This document shows positions 1-6,142 of a DNA stretch of 9,664 nt, one piece after another; within the stretch, counting starts at the first letter, position 1, and every line of letters begins with the position of its first letter. The DNA is from JAJRRH01 sp047638815 (GTDB lineage: Bacteria > Bacteroidota > Bacteroidia > Flavobacteriales_D > JABDKJ01). The position numbers were made by a program, and so were the translations under genes. A model generated the notes under the pieces. That model searched no databases. It had not been told where the DNA came from and worked only from the letters and a program-made list of their open reading frames with translations. The stretch spans positions 1 through 9,664 of the forward strand of contig JBLIMR010000074.1 in NCBI GenBank assembly GCA_047638815.1, in the 5' to 3' direction.

Positions 1-126
1 ACTCCTGACCCCTGACTTCCAACAACTGCATGTATGAAAAATGCGATAATGCAGAAATACTTTAATGCGATAATAAAAAATGAGTTAAAGGTTTAAGAAT
101 ACTTTATTACACTTTACACTCCTGAC
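1..126. repeat. Intergenic repeat region with ACTCCTG-type heptamers and an 11-bp direct repeat
   Basis: This gene-free stretch lies beyond the 3' end of the minus-strand amidohydrolase-like gene. The 10-mer ACTCCTGACC occurs at 1-10 and again at 118-127. The first copy continues as a degenerate 7-bp tandem (ACTCCTG, ACCCCTG, ACTTCC) over 1-20. The second copy overlaps the stop codon of the neighbouring gene at 127-129. Between them, AATGCGATAAT occurs at 40-50 and 64-74, 24 bp apart, and ATACTTTA occurs at 57-64 and 99-106. All of this is read directly from the sequence. Seven-bp tandem repeats of this kind are known from intergenic DNA of several bacterial groups, but no function is evident here. 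I see no clear terminator hairpin. Confidence 0.6.
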
Positions 127-1428
127 CTACTGAGTCACTCTCTTACTAAACTTCTCATACAACATCTTCTGAGGGTTATTGAGATCAATATCTCTACCGT
201 CAATAAATGCTCTTTCTACGTTGTTGCTTATCATGTCCAAGGCGTCACCAGTGGAAATGAAAAGTGTTGCGGATTTCCCGACTGTTAATGAACCATATCT
301 ATCATCAATTCCAAGAATTTTTGCAGCGTTCAAAGAAATAGATGCAATCGCTTCCTCTTCACTTAGACCATACGCAACACAAGTGCCTGCAAGAAATGGA
401 ATGTTCCTTGAGTTCATTTCTGACATGCCACCTTCGTTTTCAAGACAAAATAAAATGCCTGCATCTTGTAATTTTTTGGCCATCTTAAATGGCAGATCAA
501 TATCTTCATCTTTTCTGTCTGGAAGGCTATGCACTCGACTGATCATAACCGGTATCTTTTTATCAGCGATAATATCACTCACTCTCCAGGCATCATAAGC
601 ACCAACTAGCACGATGTTTTTAAGTTCACGTTTTTCCAAAAAGGCTATGGCATCGAGAATTTGTCTAGTGTCCCAAGCATGTGCGTATATGGTTTTGTTA
701 CTCAGAAAGATATTTTTCAAGGCTTCATACCTCAAATTCATTTCTGCCTGTGGTGCTTGGGTTGCATATCCCTTTGCTTTCTTTAAAAATTCATCCAACG
801 CATCAATCTCTTTTTGATAATCTTTATTGTCATCCATCTTGCGCGTTTTTCTGTCCCACTTTTGCGTACGAGGCCAGTTGAGGTGAAACCCATCATCTTC
901 CTTCACAATGGCTTCTTCCCAATCCCAAGCATCAAATTGTACTATTGATGATTGACCAGAAATACGTCCGCCCCGAGGTGTTATTTGCCCCATAAGAACA
1001 CCGTTACTTCTCACCGTTGGTGTGATTCTGGATTCCGAGTTATAAGCAACAATGGAACGGACATGCGGATTGAAAGTGCCCGTTTCTCTAAAATCTCTAG
1101 TCGCTCTCACCGCACCAATCTCGGCAATTCCTAATGTTGAATTTGGGGCAATGAAAGAAGGATAAACATGCTTGCCTGGTGCATCGATAATGATATCATA
1201 TTCATTCCTCTTAACTTGTTGATCACTGCCGATAAACGTTATTTCACCATCAATAAATCCTACAGCCCCATCTATCAGTTTTGTGCCATCACCAATATGT
1301 ATTATAGCACCAACTATCAAGGTTGATTTTTTTTGCTCCTCAGCAACCAATGGTATTTGAGAGTACATTTTTATCTGACCAACTAGAATAGCCGCAATCA
1401 CAAATAATACTCTTGTCCAAACTTTCAT
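127..1428 (-). CDS. Exported amidohydrolase-like protein with a degenerate metal site
   Basis: This 433-residue protein belongs to the amidohydrolase superfamily, near the imidazolonepropionase-like branch. An N-terminal signal peptide (about residues 1-23, charged MKVWTR then a hydrophobic run ending MYSQ) implies export to the periplasm. The small beta-sandwich typical of the family is seen around residues 36-90 (IHIGDGT, GAVGFIDGEITFIG) and again at the C-terminus (YGSLTVGKSATLFIS, about 378-392), flanking a TIM-barrel region. The strand-1 segment reads YPSFIAPNSTLG (89-100), where active members have an HxH metal motif, so both histidines are missing. His250 (YAHAWD) may be the surviving strand-5 ligand. 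The strand-6 position reads GAYDAW, and the strand-8 Asp region reads CLENEGG (328-334). Hydrolytic activity is therefore doubtful. The ATG is followed at once by the signal peptide, which supports this start. The gene lies 102 bp after the larger amidohydrolase gene on the same strand, probably in one operon. Its substrate is unknown. The family assignment is secure; loss of activity is inferred. Confidence 0.88.
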   Translation of the reverse strand: MKVWTRVLFVIAAILVGQIKMYSQIPLVAEEQKKSTLIVGAIIHIGDGTKLIDGAVGFIDGEITFIGSDQQVKRNEYDIIIDAPGKHVYPSFIAPNSTLGIAEIGAVRATRDFRETGTFNPHVRSIVAYNSESRITPTVRSNGVLMGQITPRGGRISGQSSIVQFDAWDWEEAIVKEDDGFHLNWPRTQKWDRKTRKMDDNKDYQKEIDALDEFLKKAKGYATQAPQAEMNLRYEALKNIFLSNKTIYAHAWDTRQILDAIAFLEKRELKNIVLVGAYDAWRVSDIIADKKIPVMISRVHSLPDRKDEDIDLPFKMAKKLQDAGILFCLENEGGMSEMNSRNIPFLAGTCVAYGLSEEEAIASISLNAAKILGIDDRYGSLTVGKSATLFISTGDALDMISNNVERAFIDGRDIDLNNPQKMLYEKFSKRVTQ

Positions 1429-1530
1429 AATTCTATTTTTTTTACTCCCAATTTGTCTCCATCACCTGCTCCTTTTCACTTAGCTAATGACCACATAGCG
1501 TAGTCCAAGTGTCACTCTCCAATCAACTCT
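1429..1530. other. Short spacer between the two amidohydrolase genes
   Basis: This 102-bp spacer separates two genes read in the same direction. The 9-mer TCTCCAATC at 1516-1524, seven bases from the stop of the upstream gene, matches the heptamer array found at 9613-9664. A T-rich run at 1433-1441 lies just upstream of the downstream gene's start on the minus strand, where it reads as an A-tract. I see no convincing terminator hairpin, so read-through transcription is plausible. Confidence 0.4.
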
Positions 1531-4500
1531 CTATTCAATATCAAAATCATCGCAGTGATAGTGCTTCTCCTCTTTCTTCTTAACTTTCTGGGTAGATTCA
1601 CCCTTGTCTTTTGACGCCACCATTTCTTTTATTATAGCCGCCCGTTGAATTTTTATTTTTTCTCTTAGTTCCAGATCTCTTTCAGCATTGAAGTACATAA
1701 TTCCATCCACATAAGTTTGTTCTACTATACTATATACTGAAAGAGGGTTGCCCGTCCACAGAACAATGTCTGCGTGCTTGCCTACTTTAATGCTACCAAC
1801 ATACTCATCGATATGAAGCATTTTGGCAGGGTTTAGGGTTACCATTTTCAATGCTTCTTCTTGGGAAACTCCACCATACTTTACAGCTTTAGCGGCTTCT
1901 TGATTAAGTCTTCTTCCCATCTCAGCATCATCCGAATTTATGGCAACCGTGATCCCTCGATCATGCATTAAAGCAGCATTGTATGGTATAGCATCATTCA
2001 CCTCAAACTTGTATGCCCACCAATCAGAGAATGTTGAGGCCATAGCACCGTGTGCTTTTAGTTTGTCAGCCATCTTATATCCTTCTAGGATATGGGTGAA
2101 AGTATTCACACGGAATCCCATTGAATCAGCAACATTCATTAGCATATTTATTTCAGATTGAACATACGAGTGGCATGTGATAAACCTCTTCTCATTTAGA
2201 ATTTGCGCCAATGCCTCAAGTTCCAAATCGGTTCGAAAATCAACTTTATTCTTTTGCTTTGTGGGAGAAGAATTTCTTTTCTTCTTTTTTGATGTTGAAG
2301 CCACTCTTATATTGCTTTTTCTCAAGTCATCATATGCTTTTGCTCTTGTGAAATAATCGTAGTAAACCTGTTCAACTCCCATTCTGGTTTGAGGAAACCT
2401 ACTGTTAAAATCTCTTCCCCAATTCGATTGTTTTACATTTTCACCCAAGGCAAATTTTATAAACGCATCCGCTTCTTCAAACTTCATTTGTTCCGGTCCA
2501 ACACCCCATCTCATTTTTATGATAGCAGATTGACCGCCAATTGGATTCGCACTGCCATGGAGTAGTTGAGAGGAAGTAACTCCCCCAGCAAGTTGTCTAT
2601 ATATATTAACATCATCAGGATTAATGACATCACCTATACGAACCTCCGCGCTTGATGCTTGACCAGCTTCATTCACACCACGTTCGATGGCTATATGCGA
2701 ATGTTCGTCAATTATTCCCGCTGTTAGATCCATGTCCTTTGCTATCACAGTTCTGAACTTAACACCAGGAAGAATTTCTGCAACCTTTAGGTTTTGTCCA
2801 AGAGCTTTAATTTTCCCTTCATGAATTATTAAGTCATGGTCCAATAAAATTCCTTCTGCTTCATTCGTCCAAATGTTGGCTCTACGAAATAAAACGGTTT
2901 CTGTTCCCGGAATACTATCCCAACCGTATCCTCCCAATGGATATTCCGAATCAGGAATGTTAATGGCAACATCGACAGATTCTTTTTTACTTTCCTTTTT
3001 ATCTTGACGGTCTTTGAGAATGGCATGCCAACTAACATCTTTGGCATCCAGATTTCCAGTCCCGCTCCATAGATTGTTTTTCTGATTTATACCACCGCTT
3101 AATCGATACATTTTATCATCAAGCGTCATCATTAAATTTACTCTTTTTTGAATCTGACTTAATTTTACTGAGATAGTGTCTTGTTCAGTATAAATTTTCG
3201 CATCATACCCTTTCCCTGTTTTCTTCACGATCAACTCATAGCCAACTTTATCAATGTTGAGAGAATAAGTACCGCTAACATCATTAGGATTCTTGGTAAC
3301 AAGTACATGGCTTTTTCCTTGGATCCAATTTTCAGAAATTTTAGTTTTTTCCTCGAAAATATCTCCAGAACAAATAATGAAACTAGCTAGTTTTCCTGCT
3401 TCCAATTTCCCGACCTTGTCTTGTATGCTAAGAATTTCAGCAGGCGTTTCCGTTAGTGCTTTAAGTGCTTTTTCACGAGACAATCCATTTTTCACTGCTT
3501 TACGAAGATTGGTCAAAAACATTTCACTTTCTTTCATGTCACCCAATGTGAAAGCGAAATCGATGTTGTTGTCCTCCATGATTGCTGGATTGAATGGCGC
3601 CATTTTCCAATGCTGCATGTCTCCCAAATCCAAGTCGGCACTTTTGTAATAGTCACTGACATCATAGGCCTTTGGGAAGTTTAGAGGAATAATAATAATA
3701 CCATTTGTGTTCTTAATTTCATCTATTCTTTGGTATTCATCTCCATTGCCCTTAAATACATATTGAACACCAAACTCATCTCCGATTTTGTCTGCTCTGA
3801 GAATGTCAAATTTATTTTGACACTTGAATATTTGTGTTAATTCTTTGTTCTCATTAATGGCTTGAAGACTAAGGTTTTTTTCGGCTCTTTCTTTTTTATT
3901 ATACCAATCAGCATCATAGTAGGTTTGTCTCAATAGAGCAATACGTCCCATTAGAGAAGTGGGGTAAGACTGTTTAGTTTTACTACGATCGAATGATAGA
4001 TGATCACTTGACTTCAAGGATAAAACTATCTCATTTTCATTGTCGTCCAAAAGTGAACTCACGATTCCAGTGCCACTCATCAGGCCTTTCTCCACGTGAG
4101 TTCCGACTGTTCCGAAACCTATTGAAACCCATTTCTCTGCTGATTTTTTGTCCCGCTGAAACAGATCAGAAGCTCGCATTTCCGGACGGATACTTTCATT
4201 CCAAGCAAAGGCTCCTTTCTTACTTGACTCATACTGAGGCCCCTTGTCTTTAGCATTTTTTATTTCCACAGCTTTAACACCGTAGTTGGTGAATGGATCA
4301 ATAAAAGATGGATAGATATACTGACCATCAACATCTGTAACGATTGCCCCATTTGGGATGATGATTTCCGTACCAACACCGAGAATTTCTTTCCCTCTAA
4401 TAAGCAAAGTCCCATTGATAGTATCAACACTGTTTGGGATAATTATCGCGTTAGTAAAAGCATAAATACTTTCTGAATTATCCGGAGCACCATTACTTGG

Positions 4501-4572
4501 AAAGGTAATTTGACTTTTACCAATAGCGCAAAATGTTAAGGCGATACTTAGCAGGAAGATCTTTATTTTCAT
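1531..4572 (-). CDS. Exported double-module amidohydrolase (N-terminal module degenerate, C-terminal module intact)
   Basis: This 1013-residue protein contains two amidohydrolase modules. A signal peptide (about residues 1-20, MKIKIF then a hydrophobic core ending GKS) directs export. The N-terminal module (about 35-425) reads YPSFIDPFTNYG (87-98) where HxH is expected. It lacks the strand-5 and strand-6 histidines but retains the C-terminal family signature VGKLEAGKLASFII. A linker of about 100 residues (about 433-525), rich in alternating polar and hydrophobic residues, resembles a small beta-domain. The C-terminal module (about 555-970) has DEHSH (622-626, ligands His624 and His626), His801 (TCHS), His827 (FTHILEGY) and Asp881 (INSDD), a full set of likely metal ligands, plus VGKHADIVLW. 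Lys686 in GGQSAIIK could be a further active-site residue. A lysine-rich insert (761-777) sits inside this module, and the protein ends in a charged tail with HYHCDD (1004-1009). It was probably exported to hydrolyse an amide or peptide-like substrate; the specificity cannot be told. The downstream smaller paralogue probably shares its transcript. Confidence 0.9.
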   Translation of the reverse strand: MKIKIFLLSIALTFCAIGKSQITFPSNGAPDNSESIYAFTNAIIIPNSVDTINGTLLIRGKEILGVGTEIIIPNGAIVTDVDGQYIYPSFIDPFTNYGVKAVEIKNAKDKGPQYESSKKGAFAWNESIRPEMRASDLFQRDKKSAEKWVSIGFGTVGTHVEKGLMSGTGIVSSLLDDNENEIVLSLKSSDHLSFDRSKTKQSYPTSLMGRIALLRQTYYDADWYNKKERAEKNLSLQAINENKELTQIFKCQNKFDILRADKIGDEFGVQYVFKGNGDEYQRIDEIKNTNGIIIIPLNFPKAYDVSDYYKSADLDLGDMQHWKMAPFNPAIMEDNNIDFAFTLGDMKESEMFLTNLRKAVKNGLSREKALKALTETPAEILSIQDKVGKLEAGKLASFIICSGDIFEEKTKISENWIQGKSHVLVTKNPNDVSGTYSLNIDKVGYELIVKKTGKGYDAKIYTEQDTISVKLSQIQKRVNLMMTLDDKMYRLSGGINQKNNLWSGTGNLDAKDVSWHAILKDRQDKKESKKESVDVAINIPDSEYPLGGYGWDSIPGTETVLFRRANIWTNEAEGILLDHDLIIHEGKIKALGQNLKVAEILPGVKFRTVIAKDMDLTAGIIDEHSHIAIERGVNEAGQASSAEVRIGDVINPDDVNIYRQLAGGVTSSQLLHGSANPIGGQSAIIKMRWGVGPEQMKFEEADAFIKFALGENVKQSNWGRDFNSRFPQTRMGVEQVYYDYFTRAKAYDDLRKSNIRVASTSKKKKRNSSPTKQKNKVDFRTDLELEALAQILNEKRFITCHSYVQSEINMLMNVADSMGFRVNTFTHILEGYKMADKLKAHGAMASTFSDWWAYKFEVNDAIPYNAALMHDRGITVAINSDDAEMGRRLNQEAAKAVKYGGVSQEEALKMVTLNPAKMLHIDEYVGSIKVGKHADIVLWTGNPLSVYSIVEQTYVDGIMYFNAERDLELREKIKIQRAAIIKEMVASKDKGESTQKVKKKEEKHYHCDDFDIE

Positions 4573-4762
4573 AGGTCGTTTTCTTGTGGATGAAGATAAA
4601 CATACTATTACGGTTGGAAAAGAAAAAGCTTGCCGCGATTATGACAAATACATTCATTGATATTTCAAACTTATTTATAACCAACTGATTTAATGAGGTA
4701 TTTAAATTTTTTAATGTGTCGTTTTGAATTACCTTGTATTTTCACCGCCAGGATTATACGAC
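4573..4762. promoter_or_regulatory. Divergent intergenic region expected to carry both promoters
   Basis: This 190-bp AT-rich region lies between divergently oriented genes, so promoters for both the amidohydrolase genes (minus) and mutAB (plus) should lie here. Against the Bacteroidota -7 consensus TAnnTTTG, the best minus-strand match is TATGTTTA (complement of 4597-4604), 24 bases from the minus-strand start. On the plus strand, TCGTTTTG (4719-4726) and TAAATTTT (4703-4710) each match seven of eight positions. None has a clear TTTG -33 element at the right distance, so no promoter is assigned. I see no cobalamin riboswitch or other structured leader ahead of mutA. Confidence 0.4.
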
Positions 4763-6139
4763 ATGGATAAAAACGAAAAATTTCTTGATTTCAAAACTTC
4801 TGTAAAAGAGGACTGGAAATCACAAGTGCTTAAGGAGTTAAAGGGGAAAGATTTTGATAACGTTATTTGGAACACAGGAGAAGGCTTTTCACTTGACCCT
4901 CTATATACTGCTGAGGAAAGTAAGGAAGCTATTGATGCATTCCCAGACAATCGTGGTGAATTTAATTATCAAAACAGCTGGACTGTTTTGCAAGAGCATA
5001 GTGGAAGGGACCTTAAAGTAGTCAATGAGAGCATTCTTTTAGGCTTGCAATCTGGTGTTCAAGGGTTAGTTATTGAGGCGCAATCTAGTCTAGAAAATTA
5101 TAACATCATTCTTGAAGGAGTTTATGTCGATTGGATAAAAATTGGCCTAGACTCAAAGGAAGGAAAGGAAGATCTTAAGAAGTTTATCGAGTATGCATCG
5201 AGTAAAGAGGTGGGTGGAAATGACCTGAGAGGAGCGATGAATTTTGATCCTTTGAATCAATTACTACTTAATGGTCAATGGCAAAAATCGAAGGAGGAAT
5301 GTTTCGAAAATGTTCGAGCAACTGTCACGTTAGGCTCAGATTTGTGGAAATTCAAAACTATAAATATTGAAGGCGCCTTATATGGAGATAAAGGTTCATC
5401 CATCGTAAACGAACTAGCCTATTCACTCGCTTTGTACCATGAATATATAATGACCTTGTCCGACTCTGTTGACACCAAAGTGATGCTAGAATCGATTCAG
5501 GTTACACTCTCAATTGGCCGTTCTTTTTTCTTAGAGTTATCCAAAGTAAAGGCATTTAGGGTTTTACATGCTCAATTGCTGAGTAGTTATGATCTCCCGA
5601 GCACTGAAATAAACATTGTTTCACGTTCTAGTGCTTTTGAAATGTCTTCTACTGATGAGTATAACAACCTGCTTCGATTAACAACTCATGTAATGGCAGC
5701 AGGAGTTGGTGGAGCCAATGATGTTTTGCTTAAAACTTTTGATGGAAAGGGAAATAAATTTTCTCAGAGAATGTCCACAAATATTCAGATGCTCTTAATA
5801 GAAGAATCTTTTTTAACCAAAAGTGCAGACTTGAGTAGTGGGGCTTATGTGGTCGAAAAAATAACGAAGGAAATCAGTCAAAAAGCTTGGATTAAGTTCA
5901 AAGAAATAGAAGCGAATGGAGGATGGTTGCAATGTGTTGAAAATGGTTCTTTGCAAAAGGATTTATTGGATGATGCGACAGAGAAAATACAAAAGTTGAA
6001 CGATGGAGATAGAGCTTGGCTAGGCGTCAACGCTTACAAAAATAGCGAAGAAAAAAGTTGGGAAGATTCAGAAATAGTATCTGGGGAAACCAATGATTTT
6101 CGGACGCTACATAATGTTCAACACAACATAAAATCATAG
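4763..6139 (+). CDS. mutA: Methylmalonyl-CoA mutase small (beta) subunit, without cobalamin domain
   Basis: This 458-residue protein is the non-catalytic subunit of the adenosylcobalamin-dependent methylmalonyl-CoA mutase heterodimer, which interconverts (R)-methylmalonyl-CoA and succinyl-CoA in the cytoplasm. The N-terminus has the family pattern WKSQVLKELKGKDFDNVIW followed by EGFSLDPLYTAEE. A barrel-like region follows, with an equivalent of the TTHVMAAGVGGANDVLLKTF segment, and the C-terminal SSGAYVVEKITKEISQKAW parallels GSFYVEKLTNDLMHRAW in MutB. Catalytic residues of the large subunit are not preserved, as usual for this subunit. The protein stops after the barrel. The well-studied Propionibacterium MutA is about 638 residues and carries a degenerate cobalamin domain, which is absent here. 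An upstream in-frame TTG at 4724 was rejected in favour of the ATG at 4763, because homology begins at MDKNEKFLDF and a weak AGGA lies about nine bases upstream. mutB follows after three bases, so translation is probably coupled. Confidence 0.92.
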   Translation: MDKNEKFLDFKTSVKEDWKSQVLKELKGKDFDNVIWNTGEGFSLDPLYTAEESKEAIDAFPDNRGEFNYQNSWTVLQEHSGRDLKVVNESILLGLQSGVQGLVIEAQSSLENYNIILEGVYVDWIKIGLDSKEGKEDLKKFIEYASSKEVGGNDLRGAMNFDPLNQLLLNGQWQKSKEECFENVRATVTLGSDLWKFKTINIEGALYGDKGSSIVNELAYSLALYHEYIMTLSDSVDTKVMLESIQVTLSIGRSFFLELSKVKAFRVLHAQLLSSYDLPSTEINIVSRSSAFEMSSTDEYNNLLRLTTHVMAAGVGGANDVLLKTFDGKGNKFSQRMSTNIQMLLIEESFLTKSADLSSGAYVVEKITKEISQKAWIKFKEIEANGGWLQCVENGSLQKDLLDDATEKIQKLNDGDRAWLGVNAYKNSEEKSWEDSEIVSGETNDFRTLHNVQHNIKS

Positions 6140-6142
6140 GTC

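Noticed and set aside
179..4253. Plus-strand open frames (for example 179-598, 3293-3649, 3993-4253) antisense to the amidohydrolase genes.
   Set aside because: They lie wholly within well-supported minus-strand genes and show no recognisable domain or family composition.
127..4572. The two amidohydrolase genes as one gene broken by a frameshift.
   Set aside because: The second gene has its own ATG and signal peptide, and the first ends with a conserved-looking charged tail and stop, so these are separate genes.
4724..4762. An upstream TTG start for mutA adding 13 residues.
   Set aside because: The added residues do not resemble the family N-terminus, and the ATG at 4763 has a weak AGGA at a usable distance.
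4573..4762. A cobalamin riboswitch ahead of mutAB.
   Set aside because: I found no B12-box-like conserved segment or large structured leader; the region is short and AT-rich.
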